Shown here: positions 1-5,336 of the stretch, piece after piece | How positions within the stretch are numbered: the stretch's first letter is position 1 | Layout of the letters: each line of letters begins with the position of its first letter | NCBI GenBank assembly: GCA_028698405.1 | Contig: JAQVDF010000164.1 | Span: forward strand, 1-5,517 | Direction: 5' to 3' | DNA length: 5,517 nt | Origin: Phenylobacterium sp. | GTDB taxonomy: Bacteria > Pseudomonadota > Alphaproteobacteria > Caulobacterales > Caulobacteraceae | Program-made: the position numbers and the translations under genes | The notes under the pieces: model-generated | Seen by the model: only the letters and a program-made list of their open reading frames with translations | Told to the model about the DNA's origin: nothing | Database searches by the model: none

Positions 1-516
1 CGCCAGCTCCAGCGGTGCGGTCGGGCGGCCGAAGACGTCGCGGATCACCGCGTCGGCCTCCTTGGCCGAGCGGGGGCCGAAGCCGGTCCAGAACATCTGC
101 CGATGGGAATCCCAGTGCGCGTCGCCTGCGCCTTCCTGGACGACGCCGTCCGGCAGGGTGACGATCTCGTCGATCAGCCGGCGGGCGCGAAGGGCTTCGA
201 AGGCCTCGCGGAAGGGGCCTTCCTCGCCCTGCCGCTCGGGGTGTCGGAAGCGGGCCATCAGGGCCGTGCGGTCGAGCACGATGGCGGCGTTGGCCGGGAA
301 CACCATGTCGGGCAGGCCGGGCCGGCCGGGGGTGATCTCCACCCGCGCGCCGGCCGCCTGCAGCGCCGCGCACAGCGCCGCCGAAGCGCCGCGGGCGGCC
401 TCGGTCCGCGCCTTGGCGCACTCGGCCCAGGCGTCCGGCCGCATCCACGGATTGATCTGGTAGCTGACCTCGTAGTGACCGGGATCGGTCATCAGGATCA
501 GCGGATGGCTGGTCAT
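1..516 (-). CDS. Arginine deiminase/dimethylargininase-superfamily hydrolase (amidinotransferase fold), N-terminal part
   Basis: This is the first 172 residues of a protein that runs off the left edge. Family members hydrolyse or transfer the guanidino group of arginine-like compounds in the cytoplasm, giving citrulline- or ornithine-type products. Visible family marks are an N-terminal PGHYEVSYQINPWMRP stretch (residues 12-27), DMVFPANAAIV (70-80, the substrate-binding acidic loop), EGAGD (128-132) and GFGPRS (145-150). The catalytic His and the C-terminal nucleophilic Cys of this family lie beyond the window, so activity cannot be judged. The ATG at 516 is chosen because GAGGTG sits 6 nt upstream. 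It is divergent from an Lrp/AsnC regulator, which probably controls it. The exact substrate (arginine, methylarginine, citrulline) cannot be told from this half. Superfamily is firm; specific function is not. Confidence 0.87.
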   Translation of the reverse strand, partial: MTSHPLILMTDPGHYEVSYQINPWMRPDAWAECAKARTEAARGASAALCAALQAAGARVEITPGRPGLPDMVFPANAAIVLDRTALMARFRHPERQGEEGPFREAFEALRARRLIDEIVTLPDGVVQEGAGDAHWDSHRQMFWTGFGPRSAKEADAVIRDVFGRPTAPLELA

Positions 517-562
517 ACGCTTCACCTCAACCACGACGGGATGAGACGAGCATGCCAAGCGG

Positions 563-583
563 TTCCGCTATCGAATAGCCGAA
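563..583. promoter_or_regulatory. Palindrome in divergent promoter region, candidate operator
   Basis: The arms TTC-c-GCTAT and ATAGC-c-GAA flank a central CGA, so 8 of 9 arm positions pair (one C/C mismatch). It lies 47 bp upstream of the hydrolase start and 61 bp upstream of the regulator start. A symmetric site between a regulator and its divergent target is the expected place for an Lrp/AsnC operator. A minus-strand TTGAGC (594-589) lies beside it and could be part of the hydrolase promoter. The palindrome is read directly; binding is inferred. Confidence 0.45.
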
Positions 584-609
584 GAGTTGCTCAAGATTCG
601 CGCGAAAAC

Positions 610-633
610 TTGACGAAATGACATGGCCAGATG
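610..633 (+). promoter_or_regulatory. Candidate housekeeping promoter of the Lrp/AsnC gene (leaderless)
   Basis: TTGACG at 610-615 matches the alphaproteobacterial -35 box. GCCAGATG at 626-633 matches 6 of 8 positions of the Caulobacter-type -10 (GCTANAWC), with spacing slightly shorter than usual. Transcription would begin near 640-644, at or next to the ATG at 644. This fits the absence of any Shine-Dalgarno sequence there. It is a prediction from motif and geometry only. Confidence 0.4.
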
Positions 634-643
634 ACGATCTGGC
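626..643. promoter_or_regulatory. Perfect 7-bp inverted repeat abutting the regulator start, candidate auto-operator
   Basis: GCCAGAT-gacg-ATCTGGC is a perfect inverted repeat that ends on the base before the ATG at 644. It covers the predicted -10 box and transcription start, so a protein bound here would block transcription of the regulator. Negative autoregulation is common among Lrp/AsnC proteins. If the transcript started further upstream, the same sequence could instead form a hairpin over the ribosome entry site. Confidence 0.5.
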
Positions 644-1066
644 ATGGACGAGATCGACCGCAAGCTGATCAGCCTGCTGCGGGCCAACGGCCGCGAGTCG
701 ATCTCCAGCCTCGCGGCCCAGCTGAAGGTTTCGCGCGGCACGGTGCAGAACCGCATCGACCGCATGCTGGCCAGGGGCGACATCCTCGGTTTCACCGTCC
801 GGACCCGCAGCGATGTCGAGGACGAGCGGATCCGCGCGGTGATGGCCATCAACATCGAAGGCGAACGCTCGGCCGCGGTGGTCAAGGCGCTGCGCGGCTT
901 CAAGCAGGTGGAGGCGATCCACTCCACCAACGGCCGCTGGGACCTGATCGCCGAGCTCGCCTGCGAGAACCTGGCCGAGTTCTCCCGCACCCTGGACGAC
1001 ATCCGGCTGATCGAGGGCATCGCCCAGACCGAGACCAACATTCTCCTGGCGACCCAGAGGTTCTGA
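644..1066 (+). CDS. Lrp/AsnC family transcriptional regulator
   Basis: A 140-residue DNA-binding regulator of the feast/famine (Lrp/AsnC) family, whose members sense amino acids and act as dimers or octamers. The N-terminus starts MDEIDRKLISLLRANGR, a typical AsnC-type winged helix-turn-helix, with recognition helix SRGTVQNRIDRM at residues 30-41. A linker at about 50-60 leads to the alpha/beta effector-binding (RAM) domain at about 62-135, with the usual GRWDLIAEL strand region (97-105). The length is near the short end of the family. The ATG at 644 is the first start in frame, because a stop codon lies just upstream at 632-634. No Shine-Dalgarno sequence precedes it; an inverted repeat occupies that space. 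Being divergent from a guanidino-hydrolase gene suggests it responds to arginine, ornithine or a related compound. The family is certain; the ligand is inferred. Confidence 0.95.
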   Translation: MDEIDRKLISLLRANGRESISSLAAQLKVSRGTVQNRIDRMLARGDILGFTVRTRSDVEDERIRAVMAINIEGERSAAVVKALRGFKQVEAIHSTNGRWDLIAELACENLAEFSRTLDDIRLIEGIAQTETNILLATQRF

Positions 1067-1137
1067 GCCGCGGGGCTGGGCGCATCCGTAGAGGCCCGGA
1101 ATTGGACGCCCCGCGCCCGCGGGCCCATATGCGGCCC

Positions 1138-1563
1138 ATGACGACCGACGCCGCGCCCCGCCGAGACCGCACCCAGATCGCCCCCGGCTACTCGGTCGGC
1201 GTGACCGAGGAGATGATCCGGGAACTGGTGCACGCCTTCTACGCCCGGGTGCGGGCCGAGCCGGTGCTGGGGCCGATCTTCAACGCCGCCATCGACGATT
1301 GGGACGAGCACCTCGCAAAGCTGTGCGACTTCTGGAGCTCGGTGCTGCTGATGACCGGCCGTTTCAAGGGGCGGCCGATGGCGGTCCACGTGCAGACGCC
1401 GGGCGTCGAGCCCGAGCACTTCGGCCGCTGGCTCGAGCTGTTCACGCGTACGGCGCAGGAGCTTTGGCCGCCGGCCGCCGCCGACCTGGTGGTGGGCCGC
1501 GCGCACATGATCGGCCGCAGCCTGCAGATGGGCATCGCCGTCAGCCGGGGCGAGATCCCTTAG
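1138..1563 (+). CDS. Group III truncated haemoglobin
   Basis: A 141-residue 2-on-2 globin that binds haem in the cytoplasm. Group III members are linked to oxygen, NO or peroxide chemistry; the best-known relative is Campylobacter Ctb. By alignment from memory to Ctb, the key residues are Tyr35 (B10) in HAFYARV, His58 (E7) in DWDEHLAKLCDFW, proximal His84 (F8) in AVHVQTPG, and Trp98 (G8) in HFGRWLELF. The GPIFNAAIDDW and LLMTGRFKGRPM stretches are typical of group III. The start is uncertain: ATG 1129 (three residues longer) and ATG 1138 are both in frame and neither has a Shine-Dalgarno sequence. The 71-nt gap after the Lrp gene is compatible with co-transcription or with its own leaderless transcript. 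The same frame stays open back to 631, but that part overlaps the Lrp gene and has no globin similarity. Confidence 0.93.
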   Translation: MTTDAAPRRDRTQIAPGYSVGVTEEMIRELVHAFYARVRAEPVLGPIFNAAIDDWDEHLAKLCDFWSSVLLMTGRFKGRPMAVHVQTPGVEPEHFGRWLELFTRTAQELWPPAAADLVVGRAHMIGRSLQMGIAVSRGEIP

Positions 1564-1598
1564 GGCGCGTTCCGGCGTTCTGCGGTCGCCCGCCATCG

Positions 1599-1606
1599 GC
1601 TATAGC
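1599..1606 (+). promoter_or_regulatory. Candidate -10 box for the oligoendopeptidase gene (leaderless)
   Basis: GCTATAGC matches 7 of 8 positions of the Caulobacter-type -10 element GCTANAWC. It ends 6 nt before the ATG at 1613, so the transcript would begin at or beside the start codon, and no Shine-Dalgarno sequence is present. The -35 region is weak; TTCTGCG at 1578-1584 has acceptable spacing. This implies the peptidase can be transcribed separately from the globin. It is a motif-based prediction. Confidence 0.45.
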
Positions 1607-1612
1607 TGGCGC

Positions 1613-3403
1613 ATGAACGCGCCATTCAATCCCGACGCCCTGCCGCAGTGGCGGCTCGACGACCTCTACGCCGGCCGTGAGGACCCGAAGATCGCCGCCG
1701 ACCTGGCCGCCGCCAGATCCGCCGCCGAAGACCTCGCCAAGCTGGAAGGCAAGCTGACCGAAGCCCGCGCCGACGCAGCGCGCCTGGGCGGCCTGCTGGA
1801 CGAGGGCATCCGGCTCTACGAGCGCGGCGCCAACCTGTTGGGGGCCATCGGCGCCTACGCCGCGCTCGCCGCCTCGACCGCCAGGGACGATCCGGCCTGG
1901 GCCAAGTTCGAGGGTGACCTGCGGGCCCGCTCGGCGGAGATCGCCTCGCTGGCCCTGTTCTTCACCCTGGAGATCAACAAGCTCGAGGACGCCGAGCTGG
2001 AGGCGGCGCTGGACGCCTTCCCGAAGGCGGCGGTGTGGCGGCCCTGGCTACGCCGCGTGCGGCTGTCCAGGCCGCACGAGCTCTCCCCCGAGCTCGAGCG
2101 GATGCTGCTCGACCGCAGCCCGGCGGTCGCCAACTGGGTGCGGCTCTACGACGAGACGCTGGCCAGGCTCACCGCCAAGGCCGGCCGCGAGACCCTGACC
2201 CTGCCCGAGGCGCTGAACCGGCTGTCCGACCCGCTGCCCGAGCGGCGCAAGCAGGCGGCCCAGGGCCTGGCCAAGGCGCTGGCCGAGCGCACTCCGGTGC
2301 TGGCGCTGGCGCTCAATACCCTGGCCTTCGAGAAGCAGGTCGAGGACCGCTGGCGGCGCTACCCGTCCCCGGCCGCCTCGCGCCACATCGCCAACGAGGT
2401 CGACGCCGACGCCGTCGAGGCGCTGGTCGCCGCGGTGGTGGAATCCTATCCGGCGGTCAGCCACCGCTACTACCGGCTGAAGGCCAAGGTGATGGGCCGT
2501 TCGCGGCTCGACTACTGGGACCGCAACGCGCCGCTCGACACCAGCGCCCCGCGCACCTACGGCTGGAGCGAGGCGCAGGCCATGGTGCTGGACAGCTTCG
2601 CCGCGCTCGCGCCTCGGTTCGCCGACACCGCCCGCACCTTCTTCGCCCAGCCCTGGATCGACGCCCGGCCGCGCGCCGGCAAGCAGTCGGGCGCCTACTC
2701 GCACCCGGTCACCTCGGACAAGCACCCCTACGTGTTCATGAACTACATGGGCGAGCGGCGGGACGTGCTGACCCTGGCCCACGAGCTCGGCCACGCGGTG
2801 CACCAGACGCTGTGCGCGCCGCTCGGCACTCTGCTGGCCGACACGCCGCTGACCCTGGCCGAGACCGCCTCGATCTTTGGCGAGGGGCTGGTCTTCGAGC
2901 GCCTGCTGGCCGAGGCGACCCCGGACGAGCGGCGCGGCCTGCTGGCCGGCAAGATCGAGGACGGGCTGAACAGCGTCATCCGCCAGATCGCCTTCCATCA
3001 GTTCGAGACCGAGTTCCACGCCCGCCGGGCGCAGGGCGAGCTGTCGCCCGACGAGATCTCGCAGCTGTGGCTCAAGGTGATGGGAGACAGCCTGGGGCCG
3101 GCGATCCGTCTGAATCCCGGCTACGAGCACTACTGGGCCTACATCAGCCACTTCGTGCACGCGCCCTTCTACGTCTACGCCTACGCGTTCGGGGACCTGC
3201 TGGTCCGGGCGCTGATGGAGAAGCGGCGCGAGGACCCGGCCGGGTTCGCGCCGCTCTACGAGGACCTGCTGGCGGCCGGCGGCACGCGGACCTACGTCGA
3301 GGCCTTGAAGCCGTTCGGCCTCAATCCGCGCGAGAAGGCCTTCTGGGCCGCCGGCGTGAAGCAGATGGAGCGCCTCGTCGACGAGTTCGAGGCGCTCGTC
3401 TGA
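1613..3403 (+). CDS. pepF: Oligoendopeptidase F-like zinc metallopeptidase (M3 family)
   Basis: A 596-residue cytoplasmic peptidase expected to cut short peptides during protein turnover; the length is normal for PepF. The N-terminal half (about 1-190) is the helical PepF N-domain. The catalytic M3 domain follows. KQSGAYSHP (357-365) is a substrate-binding loop, and HELGH (390-394) supplies two zinc-binding histidines and the catalytic glutamate. ETASIFGE (417-424) supplies the third zinc ligand, probably Glu417. HFVHAPFYVYAYAFGDLL (513-530) contains the conserved His/Tyr cluster of the active site. The C-terminal YVEALKPFGLNP is also typical. There is no signal peptide. The ATG at 1613 follows a strong -10-like box with no ribosome site, suggesting a leaderless mRNA. 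The stop lies 4 bp from that of the convergent lipoprotein gene. Family and activity are firm; the symbol denotes the PepF type, not proven orthology. Confidence 0.96.
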   Translation: MNAPFNPDALPQWRLDDLYAGREDPKIAADLAAARSAAEDLAKLEGKLTEARADAARLGGLLDEGIRLYERGANLLGAIGAYAALAASTARDDPAWAKFEGDLRARSAEIASLALFFTLEINKLEDAELEAALDAFPKAAVWRPWLRRVRLSRPHELSPELERMLLDRSPAVANWVRLYDETLARLTAKAGRETLTLPEALNRLSDPLPERRKQAAQGLAKALAERTPVLALALNTLAFEKQVEDRWRRYPSPAASRHIANEVDADAVEALVAAVVESYPAVSHRYYRLKAKVMGRSRLDYWDRNAPLDTSAPRTYGWSEAQAMVLDSFAALAPRFADTARTFFAQPWIDARPRAGKQSGAYSHPVTSDKHPYVFMNYMGERRDVLTLAHELGHAVHQTLCAPLGTLLADTPLTLAETASIFGEGLVFERLLAEATPDERRGLLAGKIEDGLNSVIRQIAFHQFETEFHARRAQGELSPDEISQLWLKVMGDSLGPAIRLNPGYEHYWAYISHFVHAPFYVYAYAFGDLLVRALMEKRREDPAGFAPLYEDLLAAGGTRTYVEALKPFGLNPREKAFWAAGVKQMERLVDEFEALV

Positions 3404-3407
3404 GCCG

Positions 3408-3683
3408 CTAGTTGGCGCCGGCGGGCGCGGCCGGTTCGGTCGGGGTCGCCGCGGTGTCGGCCGGCGCGGCCTCGCCGCCCCCGGCCGCGGCATGGGCGGC
3501 CGCCTCGGCAGCGGCCTTCAGCTGCGCCTCGGAAACCTGTTCGGGCGGCAGGTCGGTGGAGACTTCCGCCTCCGAGGTCGCCGTGTGGCTCTCGGCTTCA
3601 CGGCCGCCGCAGGCGGACAGCGCGCCGGCGAGGGCGAAGGCGCCGACGAGGCCGGCGATGCGGACGGTCTTGTACGAGGTCAT
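3408..3683 (-). CDS. Small alanine-rich putative lipoprotein, function unknown
   Basis: A 91-residue protein with a lipoprotein signal peptide: basic start MTSYKTVR, hydrophobic core IAGLVGAFALAGA, then lipobox LSAC (residues 22-25) with Cys25 as the lipidated residue. Gly at +2 is not an inner-membrane retention residue by the E. coli rule. The mature part is about 66 residues. It has an acidic region with STDLPPEQVSEAQLKAAAEAAAHAAA (42-67), probably a short helix, then a Gly/Ala/Pro/Thr-rich low-complexity tail that is probably disordered. I recognise no domain. The start at 3683 is chosen over longer in-frame forms because AGGAG lies 7 nt upstream and the signal peptide begins there. It is divergent from the alpha/beta hydrolase and converges on the peptidase. 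A coding role is supported by the clean lipobox and ribosome site. Confidence 0.78.
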   Translation of the reverse strand: MTSYKTVRIAGLVGAFALAGALSACGGREAESHTATSEAEVSTDLPPEQVSEAQLKAAAEAAAHAAAGGGEAAPADTAATPTEPAAPAGAN

Positions 3684-3690
3684 GGTCGAG

Positions 3691-3695
3691 CTCCT
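3691..3695 (-). promoter_or_regulatory. Shine-Dalgarno site of the lipoprotein gene
   Basis: AGGAG on the minus strand lies 7 nt before the ATG at 3683. It decides this start against in-frame upstream starts that would put about 30 extra residues before the signal peptide. Confidence 0.75.
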
Positions 3696-3825
3696 GACAT
3701 GGGGCATGCGGAGGGGCCAACGGCCAAGGCCGCGTCGGGGTTGCAGCCTGTGACGGGACGCCTCGGCGCTTGCCATTTCTCAAACGCCCGTTAGTCAGCA
3801 TCGCGCAGTCGTGCATGTGAAGAGC

Positions 3826-3831
3826 AAAGGA
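3826..3831 (+). promoter_or_regulatory. Shine-Dalgarno site of the alpha/beta hydrolase gene
   Basis: AAAGGA lies 9 nt before the ATG at 3841; a second purine run, GAGGG (3834-3838), is too close to be the main site. This favours ATG 3841 over the in-frame GTG at 3811, which has no ribosome site upstream. Confidence 0.6.
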
Positions 3832-3840
3832 TTGAGGGTG

Positions 3841-4890
3841 ATGGCCGAGGACGCATCGCCGGCCGTCAGGCCGACCTTCGACGACGACCGCCCGGTGCAT
3901 ACCGAGCCGGGCGAACTGCCGCCGGAGGTCCAGTCGCCGCTCGCGCCCTTCGATGGCCGCGAGCCCGAGGCGCCGCAGTGGTTCAAGGACGCCATCGCCC
4001 AGGAGCCCGAGCGCCGCTTCGTCGAATCGCTCGGCACCAAGCTCGAGCTGCTCACCTGGGGCGAGGTCGGCAAGCCCGGCCTGCTGCTGGTGCATGGCAA
4101 CTCGGCCCACGCCGATTGGTGGAGCTTCATCGCCCCGTTCCTCGCCAACAATTACCGGGTCGCTTCCATGTCGCTGGCCGGCATGGGCGCCTCGGACTGG
4201 CGCGAGACCTACGCCTTCCAGGACTTCGCCGAGGACGCCGAGGCTTGCGCCCGCGCGGCGGGGCTCTACGAAGGCGGCCGCAAGCCGATCTACATCGGCC
4301 ACTCGTTCGGCGGCTCGCAGGTGTTCTACGCCGCCGCCAGCCATCCGGAACGGATGCACGCTGCCGTCCTGGTGGACACCGGCTTCGGCGGGCCGCCGCC
4401 GGCCCAGCAGAAGGAGATGGAGCGCAGAGCCGAGCGGGTGCGCAATATCCCCACCGCCGACCGCGCCAACCGCGTCTATCCGGACATGCCGACCGCACTG
4501 AAGCGGTTCCGCTTCATGCCGCCGCAGGCGCCGGGCCACCTGTTCGTCGCCGACTTCATCGCCCGCCGCTCGCTCAAGCAGGCGCCGCTGGAGGACGGCT
4601 CGGGCATGGGCTGGACCTGGCGGTTCGACCCGGCGATGTGGAACAAGCTCGACCGGACGGCGATGAACCAGCTGTCCGAGGGCGGCAAGCCGGAGGTGAA
4701 GGTGCCGCTGGCCCACATCTACGGCGAGCGCTCGGGCGTGGCCAAGCGGGCCCGCGACGGGGCGCCGTCGCCGCTGCCCGACGACATGATCCAGGTCGCC
4801 ATTCCCGATTCCGACCACCACATCATGGTCGACCAGCCGCTGGCCCTGGTGGCGGCGCTGCGGGCGCTGCTGGCGGCCTGGCCGGCTTGA
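3841..4890 (+). CDS. Alpha/beta-fold hydrolase
   Basis: A 349-residue soluble hydrolase of the alpha/beta superfamily (esterase, lipase or epoxide-hydrolase-like); no signal peptide is visible. HGN (85-87) in LLLVHGNSAHADWW forms the oxyanion hole. GHSFGGS places the nucleophile at Ser155. HIYGERSG gives a probable acid at Glu296, and the basic member is one of the pair His326/His327 in PDSDHHIMVDQP. A lid-like insertion with many Met, Arg and Pro residues lies at about 185-260. The first 43 or so residues are acidic, proline-rich and probably disordered, and precede the usual WF-KDAI start of such hydrolases. ATG 3841 is preferred over GTG 3811 on its ribosome site. The substrate cannot be inferred; a serine rather than aspartate nucleophile argues against haloalkane dehalogenase or epoxide hydrolase. 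Confidence 0.93.
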   Translation: MAEDASPAVRPTFDDDRPVHTEPGELPPEVQSPLAPFDGREPEAPQWFKDAIAQEPERRFVESLGTKLELLTWGEVGKPGLLLVHGNSAHADWWSFIAPFLANNYRVASMSLAGMGASDWRETYAFQDFAEDAEACARAAGLYEGGRKPIYIGHSFGGSQVFYAAASHPERMHAAVLVDTGFGGPPPAQQKEMERRAERVRNIPTADRANRVYPDMPTALKRFRFMPPQAPGHLFVADFIARRSLKQAPLEDGSGMGWTWRFDPAMWNKLDRTAMNQLSEGGKPEVKVPLAHIYGERSGVAKRARDGAPSPLPDDMIQVAIPDSDHHIMVDQPLALVAALRALLAAWPA

Positions 4891-4959
4891 GCGGCGCGGC
4901 GCTCTCGTGTAGCACCGCACCAGACTGCGACTGTTCAGACAGAAAGACGACGTAAGCTC

Positions 4960-5199
4960 ATGGCCGGATCCGCTTCCGACTATCACCGCGGCGAGATGGA
5001 CATCGCGGAGCAGCAAGCGACCTTCAAGCTGGTCATGGGCCTCACCAAGTGGGGCTCGCTGGCCACGGTGGTCCTGGTTCTGTTCCTGACCCTGCTGTTC
5101 GCCACCAACGCCGGCTTCCTGGGTTCGGCGTTCGTCTCCGTGGTCGTCACGGCCATCGGCGTGCTGGTGCTGCGCGAGCGCGCGGGCGGCGGGCACTAG
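4960..5199 (+). CDS. aa3-type cytochrome c oxidase subunit IV
   Basis: A 79-residue inner-membrane protein of the alphaproteobacterial subunit IV family, a small accessory subunit of the terminal aa3 oxidase. The diagnostic N-terminal motif is YHRGEMDIAEQQATFKLVM (residues 8-26), followed by a basic/aromatic edge TKWGS and a membrane helix at about 31-49. A second hydrophobic stretch at about 52-71 ends in RERAGGGH, so two membrane spans are likely, whereas many family members have one. The ATG at 4960 is required to include the YHRGEMDI motif; ATG 4996 would remove part of it. Only a weak purine run (AGAAAGA, 4941-4947) precedes it. The oxidase catalytic subunits are not in this window. The 69-nt gap after the hydrolase holds no clear promoter or terminator. 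Confidence 0.9.
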   Translation: MAGSASDYHRGEMDIAEQQATFKLVMGLTKWGSLATVVLVLFLTLLFATNAGFLGSAFVSVVVTAIGVLVLRERAGGGH

Positions 5200-5225
5200 C
5201 CCCCATCACCTCCTAAAACGCGAAA

Positions 5226-5262
5226 GGCCGGGCCGCGAAGCGCGTGCTTCCTCGACCCGGCC
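5226..5262. terminator. Nested hairpin, probable (bidirectional) terminator
   Basis: The outer stem GGCCGGG (5226-5232) pairs with CCCGGCC (5256-5262). An inner stem GAAGC (5237-5241) pairs with GCTTC (5246-5250) around the loop GCGT. Read on the minus strand, the stem is followed by TTTCGCGTTTT, a broken T tract, so termination of the right-hand gene is the better case. On the plus strand, only AAAGCGAC follows, a poor tract for the subunit IV gene. Confidence 0.5.
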
Positions 5263-5273
5263 AAAGCGACACA

Positions 5274-5320
5274 GCCATGGAGAGCTAGGCTGACACGATC
5301 AGCTTATACAACTCCGTGGC
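5274..5320. other. Second nested inverted repeat (stem-loop)
   Basis: GCCATGGAG (5274-5282) pairs with CTCCGTGGC (5312-5320) with one T-G wobble. Inside it, TAGGCTGA (5286-5293) pairs with TCAGCTTA (5299-5306) with one G-T wobble around the loop CACGA. No T tract follows on the plus strand, so it does not look like a simple terminator. It may be part of a 3' untranslated region or a small RNA. Confidence 0.45.
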
Positions 5321-5336
5321 CGTACGGAAGCGTCCT

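Larger units (their letters stand above)
5200..5336. other. Structured convergent intergenic region
   Basis: This 137-bp spacer lies between the ends of the subunit IV gene and the minus-strand gene on the right. It contains ATCACCTCCT (5205-5214, identical to the conserved 3' end of 16S rRNA), a nested hairpin at 5226-5262, another nested hairpin at 5274-5320, and the palindrome CCGTACGG (5320-5327). No open frame with coding character is present. It could be a bidirectional terminator region, or include a small RNA; the sequence alone does not decide. Confidence 0.5.

Noticed and set aside
631..1137. Open frame extending the globin upstream through the Lrp/AsnC gene
   Set aside because: The translation over this stretch is Arg/Pro/Gly-rich with no globin or other similarity, and the Lrp gene in the other frame is unmistakable; globin similarity begins only after 1138.
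568..1596. Minus-strand frame (342 codons) across the regulator and globin genes
   Set aside because: Antisense shadow without domains, overlapping two recognised genes and the divergent promoter region.
2035..3411. Plus-strand frame (458 codons) inside the oligoendopeptidase gene in another frame
   Set aside because: Its Ala/Arg/Gly-rich translation is a frame shadow of the peptidase; no motif and no credible start signal.
3391..3419. Possible hairpin GGCGC/GCGCC at the peptidase-lipoprotein convergent junction
   Set aside because: Only 5 bp of stem around a 19-nt loop and no T tract on either strand; not a credible terminator.
2048..3493. Long minus-strand frame (481 codons) opposite the oligoendopeptidase gene
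   Set aside because: Low-complexity Arg/Gln/Val/Gly composition, no recognisable motif, and the opposite strand encodes a clear M3 peptidase.
3721..3732. Inverted repeat CGGCC-AA-GGCCG between the lipoprotein and hydrolase genes
   Set aside because: Short, pure G/C arms arise often by chance in DNA of this composition, and it has no clear position relative to a promoter.
4921..4940. Direct repeat CAGAC spaced 15 bp apart before the subunit IV gene
   Set aside because: Five-base units only, with no matching promoter boxes; compatible with chance.
3598..5196. Very long open frame (532 codons) on the minus strand opposite the alpha/beta hydrolase and subunit IV genes
   Set aside because: It is rich in Arg, His, Gly and Ala with no domain, and it runs antisense to two well-supported genes. 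Long antisense frames are expected in GC-rich DNA.
5147..5206. Minus-strand ATG at 5206 preceded by a perfect AGGAGG
   Set aside because: The spacer between AGGAGG and ATG is only 2 nt, and the frame hits a stop after about 19 codons, antisense to the subunit IV gene.
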